Positions 22,786 through 33,892 of a stretch of DNA of 64,000 bases are shown here, in pieces; within the stretch, counting starts at the first letter, position 1, and each line of letters starts with the position of its first letter. The notes beneath the pieces are model-generated. The model saw only the letters and a list, made by a program, of their open reading frames with translations, ran no database searches and was not told the DNA's origin. The position numbers and the translations under genes were made by a program. Source of the DNA: Podocnemis expansa. Lineage: Eukaryota; Chordata; Testudines; Podocnemididae. The stretch is taken from NCBI GenBank assembly GCA_007922195.1, contig ML681994.1, positions 47,863,362 through 47,927,361 of the forward strand. Direction: 5' to 3'.

Positions 22786-24520
22786 CTATTTTTGAAACAG
22801 TTCGAAAGTCTGATTACTTGCAGGGACAGGGATATTTATATAAAGCACAGCATGACATTGGCTGACATTACCTGCACATGGAGTGACTGCATGAGTGGAA
22901 GGAAGGCCTGGAACACAAAGTAGACCACTCACAGTTCGAGTAAGTTTCTGGGTAGCCTGGCTTCTTGTTTGGTCCAGGTACATCAATGACCGGAGCCAAG
23001 AGTTCTTTTGCATGACAAGCCATGTGGCAAAACTTATCAATGTTGCATCTGTGACAACTGCAACAACCTGAAGTGCTAATTTCATTAATAATCTTCCCTC
23101 AGTCAAGACAGACTGGAATTAGGCTGTTTTAGACAGGGAGATTGTCTCTGAAGTCTGTAAGCCTGGTATAGGTATTAAAATCATATTTAGCTATTAGAGC
23201 TTTGTCATTACAGACAATTACAGCCCTGCCAAGTAAAAGACTTTTGTACCTAGAAGGTTCAGTGTCTTTGGGCTATTTTTGGCCAGTTTAGATTTTTAGT
23301 AGTGCAACAGAGTTATTTCTGTAGTCACTTGTATCATCACTGAGTTAGAGGGACGGTGGGGGTGGGGGAAGTCAACGTTTTTAGCAGGAACAAAGTAACA
23401 CCTCTTGACTGTTTTTGATGTAGTGGCACAAAATGCTGGTATATGCCAAACTCCTCTGGCCCATTCCTACGTAGCCTTGTTAATCAAAAGGACTATTCTG
23501 ATCAGTTTTTGTGACTGTAAAATGTCCAGGAACCAGAGCTGAAGTTCCTGGACCTCTTCTTGTGGGATATGTAGATTGTTAGTGACCCTTTGCAACAGCT
23601 TCTGATACTGGCAGTGGTTATCCAGTGAAGAAGGCAACGACAGAGTAGTGACATCATCTGGCGATGACAAGGATGCACCTGTTTGATCCATCAATACTGC
23701 CTGAACTGGCTCCAGCTCCTCTTCCTCGTACATAGAACTAGCTGATAAGAGGAGGAAGAGCAGTATGACCCCTGAGAGGGGTCCAGACACCTGCCACAGG
23801 GGAACCAATGGTCCCAAGAATACGAGAAGGAGAGCTCCATTGACCTGGGTATCCCTCAAGAAAATTGTTACCAGATCTCCCTGTTGATTCATACCCAGAG
23901 GGATGGTAAGCATAACCCCTCAACTGTATGTTTAGAGTCTTGTACCTTCTCAAAGATACTGGACTAGCTATCTTCTCTGATTTAAAGAAAGGTTCAGTTG
24001 GTAGCAATACCATCAGTTCTGGGCATTCTACCCTGTTAGGTTGAGACGTTGGTAACAATTCCTGCTACAGAGTGAGGATGTTTCTCAGCAATTCAAGCCC
24101 AAAAAGAGTGGAGACTGAGGGTAGAAAAGAAATATATCCTTCAGTGTTACGAAGGTCTCTGTTACATCCCTGAGTCTCAGGAGACCAGAGAAAACACCTG
24201 AAGGATCTGGCTCATCTATCACAGTCTGCTAGTATTTGAATGCTGCTGACAGTGCATCCAGACCTGCAATTGTAGATGGCACCAGTAAGAATTTATCCTT
24301 ACATCTGAGTCCTGTCATTACTGCCAGTTCCTTCTTTTTTCAGACCTTCCCCTCCAGCCTGAAGCCTTCAGCAGAGCTGGTTCTCTGGTTTCCAAATGTA
24401 ATACCTTGCCTGATCCAGAAAGTCTTGGGTAGGAAATGTGGATTTTATGGAGAGTCCTCTGAGGGGATCTGTCCTTGTGTCCATGCAAGGGCTTTCTCAT
24501 GGGGAGCCCTGTGAGAGGAG
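22786..24520 (-). pseudogene. DIRS-like gag (LAP2-alpha-like) remnant
   Basis: Three minus-strand frames line up with the gag of DIRS-like retrotransposons, the source of the vertebrate LAP2-alpha domain. 23738-24058 carries ILGTIGSPVAGVWTPLRG. 23467-23913 carries SLSSPDDVTTLSLPSSLD and QKLLQRVTNNLHIPQEEVQE. The region below it carries CYFVPAKN and LNLLGTKVF. 22786-23106 carries EGRLLMKLALQVVAVVTDA and VMQKNSWL. Upstream, 24318-24500 holds a basic HGHKDRSPQRTLHK segment that fits the N-terminal half. Frameshifts and stops show it is dead. The family is recognised from memory of turtle and other vertebrate sequences. Confidence 0.6.
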
Positions 24521-24599
24521 GCTTTGGGCTTCAGTGGGAGAGGCTCCACTCTAAGGCTCTTCTGCTCCATGGGAGGTTTCTGTCCTCCCTGAGCTCACC

Positions 24600-25046
24600 T
24601 TATGTCTACACTTAGAGCTGAATTCGAACTGATTGCCATCAATTCAAATTCTATTAAGTGCATGGACACACTGGCTTTCCTCAATTCAAACTGAGGAACT
24701 CCTCAGTTTGAATTGATGAAAGCTGACTTTGAATTGGTCAAACCTTGTTTGACTTTGAAGTCAGGGTCAATTCAAACTGAGTAATTTGAATTGACCCAGT
24801 GTGGCCATGTCAATTCGAATTCACTGTCAGTTTGAATTAGCCACAGCTTGATTTTTCCCTATACAATAGCACCCCCTACCAAATTCGACCTAGCAAGTCC
24901 TGTTCATGGATATGCCAATTCGAATTGGATTTTCTAGGGTGGCCATGTCATTTCAAATTGACTGAATTTGAATTAATAATTATTAATTTGAATTGACTAA
25001 TTCGAATTGACTAATTCGAACTGAAACTCTAAGTGTAGACATAGCC
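24600..25046. mobile_element. Inverted-repeat MITE with AATTCGAATT-rich arms, 447 bp
   Basis: Left end TTATGTCTACACTTAGAG and right end CTCTAAGTGTAGACATAGCC are inverted repeats. The interior consists almost entirely of short words AATTCGAA, AATTCAAA and their complements in both orientations. The outermost GGC of the left end is lost. Same terminal motif class as the elements at 751, 19830, 57624 and 59515. Confidence 0.8.
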
Positions 25047-25049
25047 TTA

Positions 25050-25472
25050 GGCTCTTGATTTGAGGGGCACTTCTAATCAGCTGAGGCCAATATACAGGAG
25101 GGTTGTCCTGCACCTCGCTCCTGGACACACACTGTGCTTGGGCCTCATGCCCCACTCCTGACTTGACTCTGGGTCCTGGCCCCAAGCCCTGACTCCCAGC
25201 CCTGTTCCTGGCCCCATGCCCTGACTCCCAGCTCCAATTCATGGACCCTAGCCCCGCAGGGCTGTTCCTGGCTCCAGGTCCCGACCTGTAGCCCCAGTCT
25301 CCACTGCTCCAGCTTCAGCCCCCTATCTGATTCACTCACAGCTTGTGCCCTCACTCTAGGCTCCCAGCTGTGGCTTCGGCCCCACTCCCAGCTCAGCTCC
25401 TTCCTGCACCTCCTGGTAGGCATGACCAGACAAGGGGGTGCATGACTCTAAAAGTTTGGGGAGCACTAATCT
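25050..25472. repeat. GC-rich minisatellite-like tract ending in a hAT-like terminus
   Basis: From about 25180 to 25400, imperfect units like CTGACTCCCAGCCCTGTTCC and TGGCCCCATGCCCTGACTCC recur, giving a local GC peak. The right edge AAAGTTTGGGGAGCACTAAT (25450-25469) looks like a hAT inverted terminus of the CAGTGCTCCCCAAACTTT type. The matching left end was not found, so this is probably a truncated element. Confidence 0.45.
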
Positions 25473-27935
25473 AATGTGAGATTGCCATCCCAGAGCTGTC
25501 ATTCCCAGAGGTAGGGATCCCAAACTTCAAACTCTATCCTAACTCCTCTGTCCCAAATCAGAGACTGCCAACTCCCCAAAACTGCATGTAGCAGCCAGTG
25601 TGTGTAAAGCAGCAAACACAAGGGTTTGTCCCTTTTTTCTCTGTATTGGTCTCTACAGAAAATCCTGTGCCATGATACAATTTTTGTTTTTCTTTGAGGA
25701 ACAATAGGTTCCCAAGGCAATGAGGACTGTGGTGAGCTTCAGAGTAATGCAGACCATTTTCAGCCTTGTGTCCTAATAAGGTAAAATAAGAGTTGTACAT
25801 TCCTGCTGTTGTCCTCCTGGTCTGTGTAGAGCTCAAACTCCTCCTTCCTCCAAGTTCACTCCAAGGCTAGGTTTGTGTCTGTAAAATCTGGGGAAGCTCC
25901 AGTATCACAGAGAACTCACAGCTCCTCTGCAGCCGCCATGTTCCATCAGCAAAGAGTGATGATGAATGTAGGTTAAGATGAGTAGCTAGGAATTTTTAAA
26001 CCCTCCTCACTGCTGTGTCCATATGCCTGAGTTGCTTCCAGCCTAAATCCCTGTATTCCTTGCTGTTCCATCAATAACAGTCCCCTGAGGGAAAATGGGC
26101 CTTATGAGTCCAGCTCCTTGTCCCTGTCAATGAAACCAGGAAAATATGGTCCAGATTCTCAGCTGGTGTATACTGGCTAATTCCAATTGTTTCAATAGAC
26201 CCACATCAATTTAGATTGTAGGATCTGATCTCTTACATTTAGCAAAGCAGCAATTAAATTTTCTTTCTGTTTCTTCACTGCTTTTCAATGTTCTTTCTTA
26301 CGTTTATTCTCCCTCCTTTCCTGCACACTCAGAACATCCTCCCATGGTAAGAAGAATATAGACAGTTCTGTTAATTCATCAGGTAGAGAAGTTCAAAAGT
26401 TCAGCTTGATTAAGCAGTAAAAAAGTTCCAAATCCCCTTCTGACAAAACTTACTTAAACTTTTTTTAAATTAGGTCCCTTTTTCTGTGATCACCTGAGAT
26501 GGAATCATATTTTCCATACTTCTTCCTCCTTGAGATTTTCCCCCAAGACTCCCATCACCTTCACTTCCATTATCTAACCTTCTCAACTCTCTGCAGAATA
26601 ATTCCTCAAACAAGCTCCAGCATCATTTGCACACAATACCTTTCTGTCTTTTGACCTTTAATCTGTCCAGTCAAGCTCTTACACTGGCATCCATCACCAT
26701 AATACTTGAGCACCTTTCCTATAAAACCCACCCTGTCTTACTTGTTAAAGTTAATAGCTCAACACTTCTGTGGTATGTGTCAGCATCTTCAAATTCAATT
26801 ATTATATATTCTGGATGTCTCCAATGAGACAAATGCCAAAATAAATCTAATGCCAGAGCACCACAAATATGAAATGTATGTTCACCCAACTTTATTTAAT
26901 AAACTGAAAAGGGAGGGGACATATCACTTGTGTTCTGGCATTTGAACTTTAATAGGTTTCATTTTAAGGTCAGCTACTGGGCTATGTTTCATGCTACTTT
27001 ACATTCAGGAAAGTAACATACACCCAAAGCCAAATTCTGCTCTCACTTCCACACTGGTCACCTGCAGCACCTACTCTGCACTTCAGCTGATCTGTTCTGG
27101 GTTTATACCATAGTAGATAAGAGCATAATTTGGCCTTCACCTCTACTATAAACATACAATATTTTAAGGTTTCAAATAACCAGCATACATTTGAATGTTC
27201 CTTTTCTACTCCTTTTACACACACTATTGACTATCACTGTGCATGTCTGGGATTTTCAACACAAACCATAATTGGAAATATTAGTTTTCAAATTCAGGGA
27301 AAAATATAATTATTTGAAATATAAATATCAGAAAATAACATTTTTGGAGGAAGGGCTGTGAAAGTACTTTGTATATGAAAACACGATTGCAGATTAAAAT
27401 AAGCCAACAAAACCCTGTAAAACCAAACCACCTAATTCCTTCTGTTTCTAGACTGTAGACCAGCATACATGCTTTTGAATAGTTTACGGAGTGATGTCTG
27501 TTTGCCTACTAGATACATCCCCTAATAGTTGTGTGTGCACACTATAAAAATTTCTTGGTCAATAACATTACAAAATGGTTTTTCAATCATTCAAATGATG
27601 ACAAATAAATGTAGTTTAGTTAAAATGTGTCTAAAAATTGTAGTTTTTCAGCCAGGAAAGACTATCTGTATCCCTAGTAAAAATCCAATGAATTCTAATA
27701 TGCTTACAGCAAGAAAAAAGTGTCCTTTAAGTTCTGTGCCAACTATTTGTCAAGTTTAACTGGCCCCAAAATTGAGTCCTCTTCTTATAACACGGTCTTT
27801 TTAGAGCTTTTCTTCTTCGCCAGTTTACTGAAAGATGTCCATTACTGGGAACCAGCAGGTCAATGGGCTCTACATGAGCACACTTGTTATCTAAATGAAC
27901 CCAAATCCCTCCATTTGTTACCAACAATGCACAGA
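25473..27935. other. No recognisable feature
   Basis: Intergenic DNA without a recognised repeat family, RNA gene or exon. Local open frames (for example 25499-25836, minus) have no recognisable domain. Confidence 0.4.
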
Positions 27936-27937
27936 AA

Positions 27938-28055
27938 TTGGAGTTGAAAAACGCCTGTCAGGTTGTCTGATCCAGCCTCCTCCCGAAATTGCTGGATTGA
28001 TTTTCTCAGAGCTGTGATTTCAAGACTGTTCAGAGATCCCACTCCTTAGAAATGA
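27938..28055 (-). mobile_element. CR1 LINE 3' remnant
   Basis: Minus-strand CR1 tail. On the plus strand it reads GAGTTGAAAAACGCCTGTCA, GGTTGTCTGATCCAGCCTCC and GCTGGATTGATTTTCTCAGA, the diverged complement of the CR1 3' segment also seen at 33552-33668. Confidence 0.55.
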
Positions 28056-28132
28056 GAATTGGTTTCATATAAAGACACTTAACAGGAGACATTTGCAAAG
28101 AGAAATAGTCGGTTTTAGAGCAGACAACATGA

Positions 28133-28180
28133 GTTAGGTAATACCTTTTACTGGACCTACTGCTGTGTGTGAGAAATAAG
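28133..28180 (-). mobile_element. Fragment of second Penelope-like 3' family
   Basis: GTTAGGTAATACCTTTTACT followed by GGACCTACTG matches the left arm of the repeat at 56936-57131 (AAGGTAATACCTTTTATTGG). Only about 48 bp remain. Confidence 0.4.
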
Positions 28181-29285
28181 CAAATTAAACTTTGGTTCTG
28201 TCATCTTTGTTATTGTCCATTTAACTTTCATCTTTTTGGATCAGGCCCTCGGTTTAGTTTAAAAGTCTCTGCTGGCTGCAGTGCAGCTATGCCTGATCTA
28301 TATTAGCTGAGAATCCAGCCCATTATTTTTAGATTTACACAGTATTTTAATTCACACACAACTGAGGGGCAAACCTTGCAGCCTTTAATCAATCCTTGTT
28401 CAGGCAAAGCTCCCACTAATGAAGACTTGCAGTTCTGACCCTAAAATTATTAATTGTTCAAAAGACTTGGTGTAGGCTATAGATACAATTCAGCTCCCAT
28501 TGGACTCAGATTCCCGTCACTGATTCCAGTATCTGATGCACCAAGCTTTATGCACACAGGAGTTGTCTATTAATATTTTGGAGGATGATGGAATTATGTT
28601 TTAAGTTTATGTAAATCAATTTAAAATAAATTTAAAAAGCCATGGAACATCTAGGATCTTTAGGACCATCAGAATATTTGCTTAAATTGGCAGCTTCTGC
28701 GCAGACTATTCAGCATTTTTGTGTGAGCTCTTTGAAACAGATTTGGCTCTGAACTGAACTGAGAAATTAGCAGGTTTTCTATTACTATTTAATTTCTCAA
28801 ACTCCATTTACTGCCAGGTTGAAGTCAAAACTCATTGTGAGAGGCATATAAACATTTGGAGGACAGTGGGTTATGTAAAGGTTGGAACTTTTTTGCCACA
28901 ACTGCTGCCTCCAACATACAGAAGGCACTAGTTTATGCAAAATCATGAAAGGACTCAATCCCTCAAGCCTCAGATGTTTTTAGGTTATTTTAAATCAGTG
29001 TAAATATATTATTTTCACCCTTTCCTTGGATGTTCCTGAGGGAGATCAATCCTCTTCACCATGCGTGACACACGAAAACTGAACACCACTTTTATTCCCA
29101 AACCTCAACCAACTTCCCCCTCCAAAAATAAACTTCCCCAAACAGAGTTTGACTTCAGAAAGGGAGAAATGAGAGAGACTGCATGAGACTCCTTTAGGAA
29201 CTTTGATACTGCTACTGGTTTTACATGATCTACAATGCTACAGTAATGGGTGGCTGTATACAATCCTAAGTGTTATCACTGTTTA
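28181..29285. other. No recognisable feature
   Basis: Intergenic AT-rich DNA; nothing can be assigned. Confidence 0.4.
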
Positions 29286-29289
29286 ACCC

Positions 29290-29712
29290 TATTACTGCAG
29301 CTCATAGGAGCCAGAACTCCATTGTGCTAAATCATGAAAAAACAAGGAAGAAAAAGATAGTCCCTGCCCCAAGGAGCTTACAAGCTGCATATAAGATGAG
29401 ACAATAGACGGACACAGACCAATAGAAAAGGGAATGCAAGGAAATCATGAGTCAATGCTGGTCAGCTTGACAGTGAGTGGTCTCAGCAGACCAACAACCT
29501 AGCTGTTTTTAACCTTTTTTCTAGTCATCACAACAAATGAGAGTTTTAAAAGAGGGATTTGAAGGTGGATAGTGAGGTAATGTTGTAGATAGATCCTCCC
29601 AGCAGGGAGGAAGAGCACTGGCGAAAACACAAAGTGCTTGTTTTGAAAAATTATCAAGTAGGTGACAGAGGCTGACATCATAAGCTTTTTGGTGGCGGTA
29701 GTCAATAGTGAC
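29290..29712 (+). repeat. Old MIR/L2-like composite repeat remnant
   Basis: Contains GATAGTCCCTGCCCCAAGGA and GCTTACAAGCTGCATATAAG, a hallmark of old MIR-like amniote repeats. It is followed by GAGGGATTTGAAGGTGGATA and GGAGGAAGAGCACTGGCG, which belong to the long flanking part of the same repeat. Related to 9695-10650. Confidence 0.45.
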
Positions 29713-29713
29713 A

Positions 29714-30440
29714 AGTTCCAAAGACGTAGTCGTGTCAGTCTAGTTCAGCAAAATAAACAAGGAGTCTTGTGGCACTTTTAAAGACTAACAAATGTATCGC
29801 ATGAAATGTCTTGGGAGAAAATCCCACTTCATCAGATGCTGGAAGATGGAGAATTTACAGAATGGGAGGAAAATAAATGCCAGGAAGTGTAAGTCATAGG
29901 ATCAGGTCAGACTGTTAGAGCAAATCAAAGCAGTTGTTCAGATTAAAACAGTAGCGAATAGCGTGTTAAAGGGAGGTGAGGTAAAAAGAAGGCACAATTG
30001 CCTTTTGTAATAAGAAAAGAATTAAATCCCTATTTAACACTAAGGCTATAGTGTCAAATCTGCATATGAATTCCAATTCTGTAGTTTCTCTTTGAAGCTT
30101 TGATTTGTAATCTATTTGCCTAAGTACAGCAATTAACATATCATCAATGAACAGGGAGATTGAAGTGGTTCCCTAATGGTTTTTGAATGTTCTTATTTCT
30201 GCTGTCTGATTTTTGTGCATTTATTCTTTTGTGCAGAGACTGTCCTGTTTGTCTAACGTATAAGAAAGAGAGGCATTGCTGGCACAAATCACATTGATGG
30301 ATAAGCTGGTTAATGAGCCCTTAATGGAGTAGCTGGTTTGATTAGGTTCTGAGATTGTGTCTTTTGTGTAGATATGTGGGCAAAGTTGGCAACGAGGTTT
30401 GTTGAGGGATATGTGCCTGCAACATTCTTAATGGATATGA
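29714..30440 (-). mobile_element. Penelope-like element, 3' end plus degraded body
   Basis: On the minus strand the 3' end carries a hammerhead-like core: GCATCTGATGAAGTGGG, hairpin, then GACA where GAAA is expected, with the closing arm TCATGC. Above 29840 the copy continues into sequence parallel to 32413-32990: TGCATATGAATTCCAATTCT here against ACACATATGAATTCCAAATC there, and GGGAGATTGAAGTGGTTCCC against AGGGAGGTTGAAGTGTTCCC. This is the part after reverse transcriptase in the second copy. No long frame survives. Confidence 0.7.
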
Positions 30441-30639
30441 GCAGGGCATGCTTGCAACTGTCAAGACTGAAAAAGGATATTGCTAACAGATAGACCTGGT
30501 CACAAAATTTTCAGCAGAACAGTTTTCTTGTCACAAAAGAAGTTTCACCTAAAGCAGCATGTTTTGCAAGAATGTGCTGTTTCCGACATAACTTTTATAA
30601 AGAAAAAGGCAAATTTAATCCTCTTGATTTTCTTATTTT

Positions 30640-30975
30640 GTTTAGATAATGTCAAAATGTTTAATTTCATTAATGTAAAAATATTTCATTCTGATAAGGT
30701 AATAACTATTTCATTTCAACTTTATTCTTTTGTTTTATTTTGAGTCATTAAAATATTCCATCACATTTTACATGTATGTAATATATATATTACATATTAT
30801 GTTTTGACATTATCAGAAAAACATTTCTACTTTATCATAATGAAATGAATGGCCATCAAAATGAAATGATTCTACATTATCAAAATGAAATGTTTTGATT
30901 GTCCCAAGCCAAAACTATTTGGAATTTACGTTCCATGGAAAATTTCAGCTTTTCATTTGGTTTCCATTTTCCAAC
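30640..30975. repeat. AT-rich repeat of ATGAAAT/ATTTCAT words
   Basis: Contains many short direct and inverted words: TTTCATTAATG, TATTTCATTCTG, TCATAATGAAATGAATGG and TTATCAAAATGAAATGTTTT. A perfect small palindrome, ATGTAATATATATATTACAT, lies at 30777-30796. It resembles a decayed palindromic element; family not identified. Confidence 0.4.
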
Positions 30976-31012
30976 CAGCGCTACTAATCCAAACATGAAG
31001 GAGAACGGTTGT

Positions 31013-32158
31013 GAATGATAATTTCAACAAAGTGATTGTTCCATAATTATGGTTGTGACCAATGTGCCTAAGGTAGCCCATGTGAAAAAGCCAAGATCAG
31101 AGCAAGCTGCAAAAAGAAGCTTCTTCCAAAGGTGATGGTGAATGCTGCAAACAATCACAAACAGTGTTTGTTCCTGATCTCCTATGCTGGTTACCAAGAA
31201 GAAAGAAAGGAGGAAAGCCACCATCACACAGTACCTTTTATTGCATTTCAGTATCCAGCTTCCAATCAGCAAATAATTCCACTAAGATGAGAAGTTATTT
31301 AAAAGTCTGCTCACTGTACAAAATGTCATTCTGATCCTCAAAAGGATAGGTATATTATCCAATCAATACTAGCTTAGATCTTACCCAAAATACCACACGG
31401 CCGTACTTCTATATCTATAACTAAAGGTGTATTATAAAAATTATAGAAACAAATGAAAAGAAAGACGTTAAATGATCAAAGCAATCTGATATATACATAT
31501 GACTTCAAAGTCCATATATATCAGATTCTTAGACGTACTCTTTCAAAAGGGTAGGCATCTTAGTCTAGCCCAGCAAAACAAACAAGGAGTCAGGTGGCAC
31601 CTTTAAAGACTAACAAACGTATTTATCACATGAGCCTTCAAGCATCTATCTGAGAAAGTGGGATTTTCTCCCATGACAGTTCATACAATAAATAAATGTG
31701 TTAGTCTTTAGAAGTGTCACCAGATTCCTTGTTTGTTTAGCAGTACTGATGAGTTTGCTGGCTTGTAAAGTCCCTTTGGAGCACATCCACTACTTGTTAG
31801 GTTCTATCAGTTCTTTGTTCAGCTATAGAGAAGTTAAACCAGCAGTAAGAAGCAGGATTGAAGAGAAGATGGAGATGTTACAGATGCCTTTAATATCCTT
31901 TGCCATACAGCTTGTGCCAAATACAAGGTCACAGCACATGGGCATGGAAAAGCTCTTGGAATCCCTTGGTTCACAAGTACGTCCCTAAATGTTCTGCTGA
32001 CTCAACAGACATAACCACTGACTTCTGTCCCTAGTGCGCTGTATAGCTGATTGTCCTTGATGGGCCATCAAGCAGACTGAATAGTGCTGCTGCTACTCTG
32101 CCAAGGAGGTTCACCCAGTAACACAGCACAAGTTTGAGATACAGATATGTCTATCACA
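31013..32158 (-). mobile_element. LTR-like element copy, split by a Penelope-like insertion
   Basis: Shares sequence order with the LTR-like copy at 40798-41788: ATCTTACCCAAAATACCACAC at 31379 (41096 in the other copy), TCTTTGTTCAGC, AAGATGGAGATG, TTTAATATCCTTTGCC and GATGGGCCATCAAGCAG. Between about 31540 and 31745 the alignment is interrupted by a head-to-head pair of Penelope-like ends. Both termini are degraded. Confidence 0.6.
31544..31745. mobile_element. Head-to-head pair of Penelope-like 3' ends
   Basis: A minus-strand copy (AAACAAACAAGGAGTCAGGT, GACTAACAAACGTATTTATC) runs into a plus-strand copy (TCTGAGAAAGTGGGATTTTC, AATGTGTTAGTCTTTAGAAG, CCTTGTTTGTTTAG), joined at about 31640. The hammerhead-like core is decayed in both arms. 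The pair lies inside the LTR-like copy 31013-32158. Confidence 0.7.
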
Positions 32159-32159
32159 A

Positions 32160-32328
32160 GTTCCAAAGGGGTAACCCTGTTAGTGTAGTTCAGCAAAACA
32201 AAGAAGGATGAAGTGGGATTTTCTCCCACAGAACCTCACATGATAAATAAATTTGTTAGTCTTTAAAAGAGCCACAGCACTCCATGTTTGTTTGGCTGAT
32301 CTAGAATAACACGACTACCCCTTTGGAA
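32160..32328. mobile_element. Head-to-head pair of Penelope-like 3' ends, left arm shortened
   Basis: A 49-bp minus-strand piece (CCAAAGGGGTAACCCTGTTA) is joined at about 32208 to a plus-strand copy (GATGAAGTGGGATTTTCTCC, AAATTTGTTAGTCTTTAAAA, CACGACTACCCCTTTGG). It directly abuts the longer minus-strand copy at 32329. Confidence 0.65.
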
Positions 32329-33548
32329 GGAGCCCTGTGGCACTTTTAAAGACTAACAAATGTATTTATCACATGAGCTTTTGTGGGTGTAATCCCACTT
32401 TTTCAGATGCACAAAATGATAGCTGTAGCATGTCAGGTTAATAAAGAAATACAAAGAAAGGCAAGTCACAAGGTTAGCTCAGGCTTTTTCAGCAAACCAA
32501 ACAAGTTGTTTTGATTCAGACAGTGTGAAATAGCAATAAGAAGGTGAGAATGTAAAACAGGAGAAATAACCTTTAGTAATGAGTGAGCCAGCCCAAATCC
32601 CTGTTCATAACTAATATAATGGTGTCAAATACACATATGAATTCCAAATCTGCAGTTTCACCTTGGAGTCTTATTTTAAAGTGTTTCTGTCGTAACTGTA
32701 ACTGTCATGTCTTCCACAGAATGTGCAGGGAGGTTGAAGTGTTCCCCTATTGGTTTTTTAATGTTACCATTCTAGATATCTGATTTGTGTTCCATTATTC
32801 TTTTGCACAGAGTCAGTCCAGTTTGGGCAATGCATAAGGCAGAAGAGCATTGTTGCCACATGATGGTATATATCACAGTGGTGGATGAGCAGGTGAATGT
32901 GCCCTGATGGAATGGCTGGTTTGATTAGTTCCTGCAATGGTGTCATTTGAGGCAATGGGTTTGGGGGTAGGTGCCTGACAGTGTTTCTGTTGTATGGTGT
33001 GAAGTTGCTGATAAGTATTTGCTTAAGTTTGGGGTGCTGTTTGTAAGCGAGAAGAGGCCTACCTCCCAAGGCTCAAGAGAGTGAGTGATTTCCTTGCAGG
33101 ATAGGCTGTAGGTCCCTGATCACATCCTGCAGAGGTTTGACTTAGCAGCTGTAGGTGATGACCAGCGGTGTTCTGTTATTTTCCTTTTTTTGTCAATCTG
33201 TTTCTTCAGTTTCCCAGGTGGGTACTGTCGTTTTAAGAATGCTTGATAGAGATCCTGAAGGATCTCTGCTGAGAGATGACACAAATATGGTTGTATCATA
33301 CAGCTTGCTGTTGACAATGGATCATGTGGTGTGTCCCAGACGAAAGCTGGAGGGATGCAGATAGGGATAGCAGTCAGTAGGTTTCTGGTATAGGGTGGTG
33401 TTGATGTGATCTAAATGATGATGTCACCAATGTTGCATAAGTACAGAAGTGGTTCTTGGGGATGAGAGCTGAGGAAGTGTTGTTCTAAGTCAGCCATAAA
33501 AATGTTGGCTTACTGTGGGGCCGTGGGGATACCCATAGTAGAGCTGCT
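32329..33548 (-). pseudogene. Penelope-like retroelement: reverse transcriptase, linker and 3' end
   Basis: The longest PLE copy. On the minus strand, motif B of the reverse transcriptase reads MGIPTAPQ, a stop, then ANIFMADLEQHFL (about 33480-33545). The catalytic motif C reads LYLCNIGDIIII, with a G in place of the first aspartate (about 33410-33440). Downstream are FLKRQYPPGKLKKQIDKK (about 33200) and LLAYKQHPKLKQILISNF (about 33000), which match the region after the polymerase in this family. A Cys/His-rich stretch LFCLMHCPNW (about 32830) sits where the GIY-YIG endonuclease should be, badly decayed. The 3' end (32329-32412) holds the hammerhead-like motif with mutated boxes (CTGAAAA, AAAA). 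Stops and frameshifts show it is inactive. Confidence 0.75.
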
Positions 33549-33551
33549 GAC

Positions 33552-33668
33552 TTAATCAAAGAATCATAAAATATTAGAGCTAGAAGGGACCTCATGAGGT
33601 CAGCTAGTCCAACTCCCTGCTAAAAGTAGGACTACTCCACTAAATCATCCCAGCCAGGGTTTCATCCT
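33552..33668 (-). mobile_element. CR1 LINE 3' end
   Basis: Minus-strand CR1 tail: on the plus strand AAAGAATCATAAAATATTAG, AGCTAGAAGGGACCTCATGA, GGTCAGCTAGTCCAACTCCC and TGCTAAAAGTAGGAC, the classic complement of the CR1 3' end with its ATTCTATGA-type terminal repeat. It begins 4 bp after the PLE remnant. Confidence 0.85.
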
Positions 33669-33787
33669 TTACTTGGAAGATATATCACACTTATTCATAA
33701 CTTTCAATATGAAAATGATACATGCATACAGGTAAAACAAACAAGGAGCCCTGTCGCACTTTTAAAGACTAACAAATTTATTTATCA

Positions 33788-33828
33788 CATGAGCTTTCAT
33801 GTGGTAGAAAATCCCACCTCATCAGACA
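33788..33828 (-). ncRNA. Hammerhead-ribozyme-like motif, minus-strand copy
   Basis: Minus strand: CTGATGA, hairpin GGTGGG-ATTTTC-TACCAC, AT, GAAA, then GCTCATGTG. Order and spacing match the compact hammerhead variants of Penelope-like elements, which lack a normal stem III and act as dimers through a short self-complementary AGCT. The closing stem I is weakened in this copy. Activity is not shown by sequence alone. Confidence 0.45.
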
Positions 33829-33853
33829 CTTTGTCTTCAAGCATTTTCAAAGG

Positions 33854-33892
33854 GTCTGATGAAGTGAGATTTTCTCCCATGAAAGCTCATGT
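33854..33892 (+). ncRNA. Hammerhead-ribozyme-like motif, plus-strand copy
   Basis: CTGATGA at 33856-33862, hairpin of about 18 nt with GTGAGA/TCTCCC arms, GAAA at 33881-33884, then GCTCATG. Stem II has one mismatch and stem I is weaker than the GCAT/ATGC of the copy at 17788. Confidence 0.45.

Noticed and set aside
22985..23075. CCHC-like zinc knuckle reading (CHRCNIDKFCHMAC) on the minus strand
   Set aside because: The neighbouring frame of the same bases matches the DIRS-like gag better and continues on both sides, so the Cys-rich frame is a shadow.
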